Shown here: positions 53,349-61,851 of the stretch, one piece after another
Numbering within the stretch: the first letter of the stretch is position 1
Layout: each line of letters begins with the position of its first letter
DNA from: Caballeronia sp. dw_276
GTDB taxonomy: Bacteria; Pseudomonadota; Gammaproteobacteria; Burkholderiales; Burkholderiaceae
Assembly (NCBI RefSeq): GCF_018449635.1
Contig: NZ_JAAVUV010000015.1
Coordinates: 1-64,000, forward strand
Reading direction: 5' to 3'
DNA: 64,000 nucleotides
Made by a program: the position numbers and the translations under genes
Notes under the pieces: generated by a model
What the model saw: only the letters and a program-made list of their open reading frames with translations
The model's database searches: none
Told to the model about the DNA's origin: nothing

Positions 53349-54437
53349 ATGAAAAAATCCACGCAACGCCGCCCGACGATGACGGACATCGCGAAGCTGA
53401 CAGGCGTCTCGCAATCGACCGTCTCGCTCGTGCTCAACAACGCGACCAGCGCGAAGTTTTCCGACGCCACGCGCAACAAGGTGCTGAAGGCGGCGCAGGA
53501 TCTCGGCTACCGAATGACGACGCGCGAGCCGCTGGACGCGACGGTTTCGGCGGAAGAAAAGAACCTGATTGTTTATCTCGCCGATGAAATCTCGACGAGT
53601 CCGCACCCAGTCGTGAACATCGACGGCGCGCGCGATACGGCGTTCGCAAACGGCCGGATGCTCGCGGTTTATTCAACGCACGGCAACGCGGAAATCGAGC
53701 AGCAAGTCCTCGACGCGACGCTGACAAACCCGAACGTGCTCGGCGTGATCTACGCAACGGTGTACACGCGAAAAGTGTCCTTGCCGGCGGCGTTATCGAA
53801 GGTCCCGACCGTGCTCCTGAACTGCTACACAAGCGATACGGAGCTTTCATCGGTCGTCCCGGCCGAGGTGGCGGGCGGCCATGTCGCGACCGATTATTTG
53901 CTCAACGCGGGGCACAGAAGGATCGGATATGTGAACGGCGAGCCGTGGCAGGACGCGGCGCGTGACCGGCTCAAGGGGTACAGGATGGCGCTGTCCACGG
54001 CGGACTTGCCGTTCGCGCCGGAACTCGTCCGCGAAGGCGACTGGAGCTCCGGTTCGGGCTTCGAACAAACGCTTTCGCTCATGCGTGAACCGAACCCGCC
54101 CACGGCCATTTTCTGCGCGAACGACCTGATGGCGCTCGGTGCAATCGAGGCGCTCAAACAACTCGGATTGCGCATTCCAGAAGACGTTTCCGTGCTCGGC
54201 TACGACGATCAGGAAATCGCGCGCCACACGCATCCGCCGCTTTCCACGGTCGTGTTGCCCAACTACGAACTCGGCCGATGGGCGGTCGAAACGCTGCTGC
54301 AGGAAGAACACAACCGCGCCGCCGGCGCACCGGTCCGAAGACGTGTAGTAAAGCTCGATGGACCGTTGGTTGAGCGCGCATCGGTAAGGGTATTCACCGA
54401 AGCAAAACAACCCGCAATTAATAATATTAGCGATTGA
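53349..54437 (+). CDS. LacI-family transcriptional regulator of a sugar transport module
   Basis: The 362-residue protein has the LacI helix-turn-helix (TMTDIAKLTGVSQSTVSLVL, ~10-29), a hinge (ATRNKVLKAAQDLGYRM) and a periplasmic-binding-protein-like sensor domain (GHVATDYLLNAGHRRIGYVN, FCANDLMALGAIEAL, VSVLGYDDQEIARHT). It lies between the divergent PhyH/epimerase pair and the downstream ABC transporter genes, so it probably controls both in response to the imported sugar. The ATG at 53349 begins the usual basic leader. The last codons (INNIS) are the AT-rich stretch that repeats the putative operator. Confidence 0.92.
   Translation: MKKSTQRRPTMTDIAKLTGVSQSTVSLVLNNATSAKFSDATRNKVLKAAQDLGYRMTTREPLDATVSAEEKNLIVYLADEISTSPHPVVNIDGARDTAFANGRMLAVYSTHGNAEIEQQVLDATLTNPNVLGVIYATVYTRKVSLPAALSKVPTVLLNCYTSDTELSSVVPAEVAGGHVATDYLLNAGHRRIGYVNGEPWQDAARDRLKGYRMALSTADLPFAPELVREGDWSSGSGFEQTLSLMREPNPPTAIFCANDLMALGAIEALKQLGLRIPEDVSVLGYDDQEIARHTHPPLSTVVLPNYELGRWAVETLLQEEHNRAAGAPVRRRVVKLDGPLVERASVRVFTEAKQPAINNISD
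54419..54428. promoter_or_regulatory. Second candidate operator half, at the 3' end of lacI
   Basis: TAATAATATT is the exact inverse of AATATTATTA found upstream of lacI. It is inside the last codons of lacI, about 145 bp before the substrate-binding protein start, where a repressor could block the transporter promoter. Confidence 0.35.
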
Positions 54438-54571
54438 CCAATAATAAAATGCGGTGGAATAATCGTCGCACTCCGACTTTTTGAGACGGAGCGAGCAAGG
54501 CGCAAGAAAGAACACGACACAGCAGGACCGAAGCACTTAAAAAAGCAAGACCATCCATACCGGAGGAAGAC

Positions 54572-55585
54572 ATGCTGTCGCTTGAAAACTTGAAAACATG
54601 CAAGACCCCGTTCCGCGTGCTCGCCACGTCCGTGCTCGCGCTGTCGATGGCGGCGGCATTCGGCGTCGCTCACGCCGACGACTCTCCCCTGCCGAAGCTG
54701 GCGACCAAGAAACCGCTGCGCGTCGGTTTTGCGCAGACCGAAAGCAACAACCCGTGGCGTCTCGCCGAAACCAAGAGCTTCAAGGACGTGGCGGCGAAGT
54801 GCGGCTGGCAGATGGTCATGACCGATGCCAACAGCTCGGCATCGAAACAAGTCGCCGACATTCAAAGCATGATCGCGCAGCACGTCGATTTGATCGTGTT
54901 CCCGCCGCGTGAAGAAAAGCCGCTTGCGCCTATCGTCTTGCAAGCCAAGAAAGCGGGCATTCCTGTGATCCTGGTTGACCGCGACGTGGATCAGTCGGTG
55001 GCGAAGGCCGGCCGCGACTACATCACGTTCATTGGCTCGGACTTCATCAACCAGGGGCAACGCGCCGCCGACTGGCTCGTGAAGGCGACGGGCGGCAAGG
55101 GCAAGATCATCGAACTGGAAGGATCGACGGGCGCGTCCGCCGCGAACGATCGCAAGAAAGGTTTCGATGACGTGATCGCGAAGAATCCGGGCCTGCAGAT
55201 CATCGCGTCACAAAGCGGCGATTTTGCGCGCGACAAGGGCCGGCAAGTCATGGAAACGCTGCTTCAGGCGCATCCGGATGTGACCGCCGTCTATGCACAT
55301 AACGACGAAATGGCGCTCGGCGCGATCGCGGCCATCAAGGCTGCCGGCAAGCAACCGGGCAAGGACATCACGATTGTGACCATCGACGGAACGAAGGGCG
55401 GCATGGACGCCATCGCGGCCGGCGAACTCGGCGCGAGCGTGCAGTCGAGCCCGTTCTTCGGCCCGCTCGCATGTGACGTTGCGCAGAAATTCGCGAAGGG
55501 CGAAACCATCCCGCCGTGGGTGAAAGTCTCCGACCGTTTCTACGACAAGAGCAACGTCGCGCAGAGCATGCAGTACGGCTACTGA
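54572..55585 (+). CDS. Sugar ABC transporter periplasmic binding protein, YtfQ-like
   Basis: The 337-residue precursor has a signal peptide (VLATSVLALSMAAAFGVAHA-DD) and a type 1 periplasmic-binding fold. Segments such as LVDRDVD, VELQ/IELEGSTGASAANDRKKG, ASQSGDFARDKGRQVME, YAHNDEMALGAI and TIDGTKGGMDA parallel Escherichia coli YtfQ, the galactofuranose-binding protein. The ATG at 54572 follows GGAGGA. It opens an operon with an ATPase and two permeases, the same order as ytfQRT-yjfF. The sugar is a furanose or related aldose by analogy only. Confidence 0.93.
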   Translation: MLSLENLKTCKTPFRVLATSVLALSMAAAFGVAHADDSPLPKLATKKPLRVGFAQTESNNPWRLAETKSFKDVAAKCGWQMVMTDANSSASKQVADIQSMIAQHVDLIVFPPREEKPLAPIVLQAKKAGIPVILVDRDVDQSVAKAGRDYITFIGSDFINQGQRAADWLVKATGGKGKIIELEGSTGASAANDRKKGFDDVIAKNPGLQIIASQSGDFARDKGRQVMETLLQAHPDVTAVYAHNDEMALGAIAAIKAAGKQPGKDITIVTIDGTKGGMDAIAAGELGASVQSSPFFGPLACDVAQKFAKGETIPPWVKVSDRFYDKSNVAQSMQYGY

Positions 55586-55709
55586 TCGGCTAAGAAGCCC
55601 GCTGTAAAGAGCAACGAAGGTGTTCGAAGCGGCGCGCCCGGTCTTTCGCCGGCCGTCGCTTCTTTTGTATCCGGCGAACCATTTCAGTTCGCCCGAGGAG
55701 ACGCATTCC

Positions 55710-57281
55710 ATGAACACGCCAACTCAATCGCCGCTGCTGGAGATGCAGGACATCGATATCAGCTTCGGCGGCGTGGCCGCGCTGCGGCACGCGCGGCTGT
55801 CGGTACGCGCGGGAGAAGTGCATGCGCTGATCGGGCAGAACGGCGCGGGGAAATCGACGCTCATCAAGATCCTGACCGGCGCGTACCGGCGCACGGGCGG
55901 CACGATTCGTTTCGATGGCCGCGAAGCCGATTTCCGCACGCCCAAGGAGGCGCGCGAAGCCGGTATCAGCACGATTTATCAGGAGATCAACCTGGTCCCG
56001 TTCCGCTCGATTGCCGAGAACATTTTTCTTGGCCGCGAGCCGCGCCGGTTTGGTTTGATCGACTGGAAGACGGTCCACCGGCGCGCGCAGGAACTGCTCG
56101 ATTCGTTCGGCTTGCAGATCGATGTCAGCAAACCCGTGCGCGAATTTTCCACCGCGATCCAGCAGATGGTGGCGTTGGCGCGGGCGGTATCGTCGGAAGC
56201 GAAGATGGTCATCATGGACGAATCCACGTCGTCCCTCGATGAACGCGAAGTCGAGCTTTTATTCAGCGTCGTGCGGCGTTTGCGTGACGACGGCCGCGCG
56301 GTGATTTTTGTTTCCCATCGGCTGGACGAGTTGTATGCGCTGTGCGATCGCGTGACCGTCATGCGCGATGGACAAACCGTCGCCGAAAGCCCCATGGCCG
56401 CGCTCGACAAACTGCAACTCGTGACCACGATGCTCGGCCGCACGCTCGCCGCCGTGGTGCAGGAAGACAGCGCCGTGAAAGAAGCGAATCTCGCGAAACG
56501 CGGCACGACCGCGATCAGCGCGAAGAACATTGGCGCGGGCGCGAAGGTGACGGATGTTTCGCTCGATGTCCACGCGGGCGAAGCCGTGGGTCTCGCCGGC
56601 TTGCTCGGCTCGGGGCGCACGGAAACCATGCGCTTGATGTTCGGCGCGGATTCGGCCGAGCGCGGGTCGCTTTCCATCGATGGAAAAGCGGTGAACTTCA
56701 AGTCGCCGCAGGACGCGATTGCGCGCGGTATCGCGTATTTGACGGAGGATCGCAAAGGCGATGGCATCGTGCCGGAACTGTCCGTGCGCGACAACCTCAC
56801 GCTCGTCTGTCTGCGCACGTTGACCAAACACGGCGTGGTCGATGTCGCGAAGCAACGCGCAATCGTGGACAGGTTCATCGAATCATTAGGGATCAAATTG
56901 CGTTCGCCGGACCAGCCGATCCGCGAATTGTCGGGCGGCAATCAGCAAAAGGTTTTGCTCGCGCGATGGCTGGCGACGAACCCGTCGTTGTTGCTGCTCG
57001 ATGAACCCACGCGCGGTATCGACGTAGGCGCAAAAGCGGATGTCGCGAAGATCATCCGCGAGTTGCGCGACTCGGGAATGGCGGTGTTGTTGTCGGCGTC
57101 CGAACTGGAGGAACTGACGGCGGTGGCCGATCGCGCGGTCGTGATCCGCGATGGCAAGACGGTCGCCGAACTCGACGGCGCGCGCATGAGCGAAGCGTCG
57201 ATCATGGACGCGATCGCGTACGGATCAGGTGAAGAATCGGCGCTTGCAGAAGCCGTCGATGCCAAAGAAGGTCAGCCATGA
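55710..57281 (+). CDS. Sugar ABC transporter ATP-binding protein, YtfR-like
   Basis: The 523-residue protein has two tandem ATPase domains as in RbsA/MglA/YtfR. The first has Walker A GQNGAGKSTLIKI, Q-loop region IYQEINLVPF and Walker B VIMDESTSSLDE. The second has a relaxed Walker A GLLGSGRTETMRL, signature LSGGNQQKVLLARWL and Walker B LLLLDEPTRGIDVG. It powers sugar uptake at the inner membrane. The ATG at 55710 follows GAGGAG. Its TGA overlaps the next gene's ATG (ATGA), so translation is coupled. Confidence 0.95.
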   Translation: MNTPTQSPLLEMQDIDISFGGVAALRHARLSVRAGEVHALIGQNGAGKSTLIKILTGAYRRTGGTIRFDGREADFRTPKEAREAGISTIYQEINLVPFRSIAENIFLGREPRRFGLIDWKTVHRRAQELLDSFGLQIDVSKPVREFSTAIQQMVALARAVSSEAKMVIMDESTSSLDEREVELLFSVVRRLRDDGRAVIFVSHRLDELYALCDRVTVMRDGQTVAESPMAALDKLQLVTTMLGRTLAAVVQEDSAVKEANLAKRGTTAISAKNIGAGAKVTDVSLDVHAGEAVGLAGLLGSGRTETMRLMFGADSAERGSLSIDGKAVNFKSPQDAIARGIAYLTEDRKGDGIVPELSVRDNLTLVCLRTLTKHGVVDVAKQRAIVDRFIESLGIKLRSPDQPIRELSGGNQQKVLLARWLATNPSLLLLDEPTRGIDVGAKADVAKIIRELRDSGMAVLLSASELEELTAVADRAVVIRDGKTVAELDGARMSEASIMDAIAYGSGEESALAEAVDAKEGQP

Positions 57282-58276
57282 ACCAGAAAACTCAACCGGC
57301 AACGGCGGCGGCGCCTGTGGGACAGAACGTGCCGAGCGCGGCGAAGAAGAAATACCGCATCACGATCCAGCGCGAGATCGCCGTTCTCCTCGCGATGGTC
57401 GTGTTCAACCTGTTTTTCACGCAGCACTTCTGGTCGCTGCAAACCTTCAACGTGAACTTGACGCAAGTCGTGACGATCGTAATTGTCGGCATCGGGATGA
57501 CGCTGGTCGTGGCGACGGGCGGCATCGATTTATCGGTGGGCGCTTCGATGGCAATCGCCGGATCGCTCGCGCCGATGATCTTCATGAACGTCGCCGGGCC
57601 GTTCGGCATTGCATTGGCGTTCGTGCTGCCGGTTCTGGCCGCCGCGCTGTGCGGCGTGTTCAACGGCTTCCTCGTGACGAGGCTCTCCGTGCAGCCGATT
57701 GTCGCGACGCTGGTGCTGTTTATCGCGGGGCGCGGCATTGCGCAGGTTTTCACCGATGGCAGCCTGCAAGCCTTCAACAATCCCGCGTTCCAATGGATCG
57801 CGTTGGGCCGCGTTGCCGGCGTGCCCGCCCAAGTGTTCCTGATGCTTTTGCTCGTCGCGATCTTCGCGTGGATCGTGCGCAAGACCTTGTTCGGCCAATA
57901 CTTGCTCGTGACCGGCGGCAACGAACAGGCCGCGTATCTGAGCGGCATTCCCACGACGCGCGTGAAGATGATCGCCTATACGTTGTGCGCGGCGCTGGCC
58001 GGCCTTGCGGGTTTGATCTCGATCTCGGTGAATTCATCGTCCGATGCGAACGTGATCGGCCTCGGTTCCGAACTCGATGCCATCGCCGCGGTCGCCGTCG
58101 GCGGCACGGCGCTGACGGGCGGGAAGGCGTATATCGTCGGGACGCTGATTGGCGCGCTGATCATCCAGTTGCTCAGATACACCCTGCTCGCCCACGGCAT
58201 CCCCGACGCGGCCGCGCTGGTCGTGAAGGCGGGCATCATCATCGCGGCGGTTTATGTGCAGCGGCGCCAGCGCTAA
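57278..58276 (+). CDS. Sugar ABC transporter permease, YtfT-like
   Basis: The 332-residue membrane protein has about ten hydrophobic segments and the family motif ATGGIDLSVGASMAIAG. It also has GNEQAAYLSGIPTTRVKM, the EAA-like coupling loop, and the AVGGTALTGGKAYIVGTLIG region near the end. A 35-residue polar N-terminal tail precedes the first helix. It overlaps the ATPase gene by 4 bp and is one of two different permeases, as in ytfT-yjfF. Confidence 0.94.
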   Translation: MNQKTQPATAAAPVGQNVPSAAKKKYRITIQREIAVLLAMVVFNLFFTQHFWSLQTFNVNLTQVVTIVIVGIGMTLVVATGGIDLSVGASMAIAGSLAPMIFMNVAGPFGIALAFVLPVLAAALCGVFNGFLVTRLSVQPIVATLVLFIAGRGIAQVFTDGSLQAFNNPAFQWIALGRVAGVPAQVFLMLLLVAIFAWIVRKTLFGQYLLVTGGNEQAAYLSGIPTTRVKMIAYTLCAALAGLAGLISISVNSSSDANVIGLGSELDAIAAVAVGGTALTGGKAYIVGTLIGALIIQLLRYTLLAHGIPDAAALVVKAGIIIAAVYVQRRQR

Positions 58277-58291
58277 GAGGCATCGATCGAT

Positions 58292-59254
58292 ATGAAAAAG
58301 AACCTTCCCATCCTGTTGGCACTCGCGGCGCTTCTGGTCTTCGGCGTGACGCGATACGACCACTTTGCATCCGCGTACAACATCACCTCCTTCTGGCGAT
58401 ACAACTCGATGTTCGCGTTGATATCCGTGGGCATGGCGTTCGTGATCATCACGGGGGGCATCGATTTGTCGGTGGGCGCAGTGGCCGCGCTGGCGAGCGT
58501 GGTCGCGGCGCTGGCGAGTTCGCACGGCGGCGTGGTTGCCGTGCTGGCCGGCGCGGGCGCGGGGCTGGCGGTCGGCGTGTTGAACGGCCTCGTGATTACG
58601 CATATGCGGATCTTGCCGTTTATCGTGACGCTTGCGACGAGCCTCGGCGCGCATGGCATGGCGCTGTTGCTTGGGCATAACGATGCGGTATCGATTGCTG
58701 CGGCCGCCGATTCCAGTTTCGCCAACTTCGGCCAAGGCGATTTGTTCGGCTTGCCGATTCCGGGGATTGTGGCTGCCGTGGCCGCGGTTTTAGGTTGGCT
58801 CGCGCTGCGAAGCACGCGCTTCGGACGACACGCATTGGCGATTGGCGGCAGCGAAGAAGCTTCGCGGTTGATGGGCTTGAACGTCGACCGGACGCTGGTC
58901 GCGGTCTATGCGCTGAGCGGATTGCTCGCGGGACTGGCCGGCGCGATTTTGGCCGCGCAATTCGGTGCGGGGCAGCCGAATGAAGGCATCGGCTGGGAAT
59001 TGTTCGCGATATCGGCGGTGGTGCTGGGCGGGACCTTGCTTACCGGCGGACAGGGATCGATCGCGATGACCATCGCTGGCGTGGCCTTGCTCGGGCTCGT
59101 GTTCAATCTGCTGAACTTCGAGAATGGGTTGGGCTTTATTAGCTTGTCGGCGTATTGGCAATCGGTGATTCGCGGCGTGTTCCTGCTGCTGGTCATCGTG
59201 CTACAGGCAAGGGTGCTGAAGAAACGCGTGGCGGTGACGAAGCTTGCGCATTGA
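58292..59254 (+). CDS. Sugar ABC transporter permease, YjfF-like
   Basis: The 320-residue permease has the same motifs as its partner (ITGGIDLSVGAVAALASVVA, GGSEEASRLMGLNVDRT, VVLGGTLLTGGQGSIAM) but is clearly a distinct sequence, so the channel is probably a heterodimer. It starts 15 bp after the previous stop. It is the last gene of the operon; a hairpin follows at 59273-59292. Confidence 0.94.
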   Translation: MKKNLPILLALAALLVFGVTRYDHFASAYNITSFWRYNSMFALISVGMAFVIITGGIDLSVGAVAALASVVAALASSHGGVVAVLAGAGAGLAVGVLNGLVITHMRILPFIVTLATSLGAHGMALLLGHNDAVSIAAAADSSFANFGQGDLFGLPIPGIVAAVAAVLGWLALRSTRFGRHALAIGGSEEASRLMGLNVDRTLVAVYALSGLLAGLAGAILAAQFGAGQPNEGIGWELFAISAVVLGGTLLTGGQGSIAMTIAGVALLGLVFNLLNFENGLGFISLSAYWQSVIRGVFLLLVIVLQARVLKKRVAVTKLAH

Positions 59255-59272
59255 GAGGGTTGCGGTGATTCC

Positions 59273-59292
59273 AGGGATGTTTCCACATCCCT
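59273..59292 (+). terminator. Hairpin after the sugar transporter operon
   Basis: AGGGATGT and ACATCCCT form a perfect 8-bp stem with a TTCC loop, 18 bp past the last permease stop. No T run follows, so it may be a weak terminator or a stability hairpin. Confidence 0.5.
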
Positions 59293-59381
59293 TGCATATA
59301 GCTGCATGAGTTTTTCGACCGATTCGCTGTCACCCCGTCCGTGGACACCGAGCCAGTTTTAACGCTCCCGCAATCGTTGAG

Positions 59382-59647
59382 TTATCGATCCTGCGATGGG
59401 ATCTGCAAAATCTTCCAGCCCTCGTCACGTTGCGACAGGAATTGCATGATCGACTCGACCGTTACCGTCTGAATCCGGTCGGAATAACGCAATTCGGAGG
59501 GGTGATCGTCGAAGGCAACGTTTGCCTTGAACATGCGGCCACCAAGCCGCTTGAACGCGCCGATTTTCATTTCCGATGGCTTGTATCCTGCGAGCTTTAA
59601 CCACGCCTGCGCCTGTTCTCGCGTGTCGATCCGTGCGTTAAATTCAT
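59382..59647 (-). pseudogene. Probable frameshifted small gene
   Basis: A good reading frame ends at 59382. Its only in-frame Met (59570) gives 62 residues, but clean coding sequence with normal codon use continues upstream (FNARIDTREQAQAWLKLAGY) to near 59645 without any start codon. An ATG at 59647 with GAGGAA ahead is in another frame and stops after 16 codons. Inserting one base after ATGAA would join the ATG to this frame as M-K/N-FNARIDTREQ, 88 residues in all. So a single base seems to be missing, by mutation or sequencing error in an A/T run. If the sequence is right, a 62-residue form from 59570 remains possible. No family is recognised. Confidence 0.55.
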
Positions 59648-59690
59648 TATTTCCTCGTTTAAAACCAAGGCCGGAACACGGCCGCTTTAT

Positions 59691-60431
59691 TTAATCGGAC
59701 TGCATACTTTTTGGAACGACATACCGTCCGTCGCGATGCTGAAGCACGACGCTCGTTCCGCGGCCTGGTGAGTCTTTGCTTGTGCAGTTGCCGTTCTTGA
59801 AAACATTGGTGCTTTTCTTCGACTTCTCAAGGATTTTGAGTGCCGCGTAGCCGTCCGCGCCTGCAGCGCCGACGTCAATCGCGCGGCTCGTGCTGTTGAA
59901 TTCGCCGGAGCACCGACCATCCCACTCGCCGCTGCTTTTCTCGACCATCAGGCGGCCAAGCACCGGCCTGAGCCTCTGCCCGTCAATGACGTACAAGCTC
60001 AGCGATGTTGTGTTGTATGGGTTGACACGCGACGATCCAGAATGGCTGATACGAACACCAAAGGCCCGATTCTCGGGCATCAACTGATAGCGCGCAGTGT
60101 CGAGCGAGATTCCAGACAAACGCATCGCATCGTAGGTAATCGCGGACGGTTGGTAGGAATGCGCAACGATCGAACCGGAATCACTGTCCGCGACCAGGAC
60201 TTCGAGATCGTAAGTGCCTGTTTCGGGATCCGAGCCCTTGACTGGCAAAGGCAATACAGCAAGTGTTAGCGCAGGATTTGCCGGCCATGGTTTGCAGGTG
60301 GCGTATTCACTGTCTAATGTGCGATTGGGGTGGAGTTTCTGCGTCCAACTTTCGAGAAATTTCTCGCATGCAGCGTTGGCGAGAACAGGAGTAAACAGCG
60401 TGCACGCTGCAATAAGAATTCTTGTTTTCAT
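59691..60431 (-). CDS. Secreted hypothetical protein, 246 residues
   Basis: The precursor has a signal peptide (MKTRILIAACTLFTPVLANA, cleaved before ACEKF). The mature protein has several Cys (ACEKF, ATCKPW, GRCSGEF, GNCTSK) that could form two disulfides, and a beta-rich pattern (YDLEVLVADSDSGSIVAHSY, SLSLYVIDGQRLRPVLGRLM). No family is recognised. It has lower GC and less biased codons than most of the window. The broken small gene follows 44 bp downstream on the same strand and could have been its partner. Confidence 0.75.
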   Translation of the reverse strand: MKTRILIAACTLFTPVLANAACEKFLESWTQKLHPNRTLDSEYATCKPWPANPALTLAVLPLPVKGSDPETGTYDLEVLVADSDSGSIVAHSYQPSAITYDAMRLSGISLDTARYQLMPENRAFGVRISHSGSSRVNPYNTTSLSLYVIDGQRLRPVLGRLMVEKSSGEWDGRCSGEFNSTSRAIDVGAAGADGYAALKILEKSKKSTNVFKNGNCTSKDSPGRGTSVVLQHRDGRYVVPKSMQSD

Positions 60432-60747
60432 CTGAATTTGCGCGTTCTCGTAGTGTGGATGAAAAAGCTTGGGCGCAGATCGAATTGGTAACTCGTCTAA
60501 ACCTCTTTATCAAGTATCAAGGATATCTAACGTATTTATCTAGAGAGGAATCGTCAAGATTTGTAGCGGCATTCTTTAAGGGCGAAATAACGCGTTTTCC
60601 GATCGCTCGTGTTGGAGCCGGTTGCGTTGCGTCTTTAGAGCGATGGCGAGTGCACCCGCCGCAGGTTGCAGAGCAGGTTCAAAACGGTATTGCATAATCT
60701 GCTAAGTTATCGAAACGACCCTGCATTTCAAAGCCGAAAGCACCGCC
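60432..60747. other. AT-richer intergenic region with a possible gene remnant
   Basis: This stretch lies between a divergent secreted-protein gene and alkB. On the plus strand a frame from GTG 60455 to the stop at 60697 reads as protein-like sequence (EKAWAQIELVTRLNLFIKYQ, then FFKGEITRFPIARVGAG) of about 80 residues, but it has no Shine-Dalgarno and no recognised family. It may be a remnant of an acquired gene. Promoters for both flanking genes must also be here. Confidence 0.3.
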
Positions 60748-61350
60748 ATGTTCGACCTTTTCGACGACATTCCCAAGCCGGACATCGACTGGCTGCCTGA
60801 CTGGCTGGACGCGGCGACCGCATGGGACACCATGGCCGCATTGATCGATGAAGTCACCTGGCAGCAGGACATCATGAACACGCCCGGCGGAAAGGTGCCG
60901 TTTCCGCGTCTCACCGCGTGGCAGGGGGATCCTGGCGCGATCTATGTCTACTCTGGCATTCGGAACGTGCCGAAGCCTTGGACACCGACGGTTTTATCGT
61001 TGAAAACGAAAGCCGAAACCGCCGCGAAAACCGCGTTCAACAGCGTGCTGATCAACCGCTACCGGACCGGTCAGGACAGCATGGGCTGGCACGCCGACAA
61101 AGAACGCGAACTCGGGCTGGAACCGGTGATTGCATCGGTGAGTCTTGGCACCACGCGAACCTTCGAGTTCCGTCACACGAAGACGCGCCAGATCCATCCG
61201 CTGCAACTTACGCACGGCAGCTTGCTGGTGATGCGCGGGCGCACGCAACTGGACTGGGCGCATCGTGTGCCGAAGGAACCCGAGGCGCGCGGCGAACGCA
61301 TCAATCTCACCTTCCGCTACGTCGGCGCGACGGCAAACCCGCGCAAGTAA
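60748..61350 (+). CDS. AlkB-family Fe(II)/2-oxoglutarate dioxygenase
   Basis: The 200-residue protein belongs to the AlkB family that oxidatively removes alkyl groups from nucleic acid bases. The metal-binding triad is seen as H-x-D in SMGWHADKE and the distal His in DWAHRVPKE, and the 2-oxoglutarate-binding Arg pair lies in RINLTFRY. NRYRTGQDSMGWH is a typical AlkB active-site stretch. It is shorter than E. coli AlkB (216) and closer to the ALKBH2/3-like bacterial branch. Convergent with RidA, with one base between the stops. Confidence 0.92.
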   Translation: MFDLFDDIPKPDIDWLPDWLDAATAWDTMAALIDEVTWQQDIMNTPGGKVPFPRLTAWQGDPGAIYVYSGIRNVPKPWTPTVLSLKTKAETAAKTAFNSVLINRYRTGQDSMGWHADKERELGLEPVIASVSLGTTRTFEFRHTKTRQIHPLQLTHGSLLVMRGRTQLDWAHRVPKEPEARGERINLTFRYVGATANPRK

Positions 61351-61351
61351 G

Positions 61352-61744
61352 CTAGCGCTTCGCCACGAAATCAATCTCCACCAGTGCGTCGCGCGCCAGA
61401 CCCGTCACGCCGATGCACGTCCTCGCCGGCAACGGCTTCGGCTCGAAGTAGCTTTTGTAGACCTCGTTCATGGCGGGGTAATCGCGTTTGAATTCGGTCA
61501 GGAAAATCCGCACGCTGACCACGTTATCCAGCGATAAACCCACGCCCTCCAGCACCAGATTCAGGTTATCCATCACCCGGCGCGTCTGCGCCTGAACGCC
61601 TTCGGGCAAGGGCTTGGAATCGTCGTCGGGATCGGTTGGCATCTGGCCGGTGAGGAACACCCAGCCATCGGCTTCGGCCGCGTGGGAAAAAGGCGCGACC
61701 GGCGTGGGGGCGGCATCGACCATCGTGAAAGTGGGTAATGTCAT
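61352..61744 (-). CDS. RidA-family (YjgF/YER057c/UK114) enamine/imine deaminase
   Basis: The 130-residue protein has the RidA landmarks: PVAPFSHAAEADGWVFLTGQ near the start and the active-site Arg in RTCIGVTGLARDALVEIDFV. RidA proteins speed hydrolysis of reactive 2-aminoacrylate and related imines. The ATG at 61744 follows AAGGAGAC. It is convergent with the alkB-like gene and divergent from the MgtC gene. Confidence 0.92.
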   Translation of the reverse strand: MTLPTFTMVDAAPTPVAPFSHAAEADGWVFLTGQMPTDPDDDSKPLPEGVQAQTRRVMDNLNLVLEGVGLSLDNVVSVRIFLTEFKRDYPAMNEVYKSYFEPKPLPARTCIGVTGLARDALVEIDFVAKR

Positions 61745-61851
61745 TGTGTCTCCTTGAAAAAGCACAGTTCGTTACCGTAACGGATCAAAAATCCGATGGC
61801 TTCGCAACACGCGTCACAATGCAGGCGTGACCATTTATTTGAAGGCTCTTG

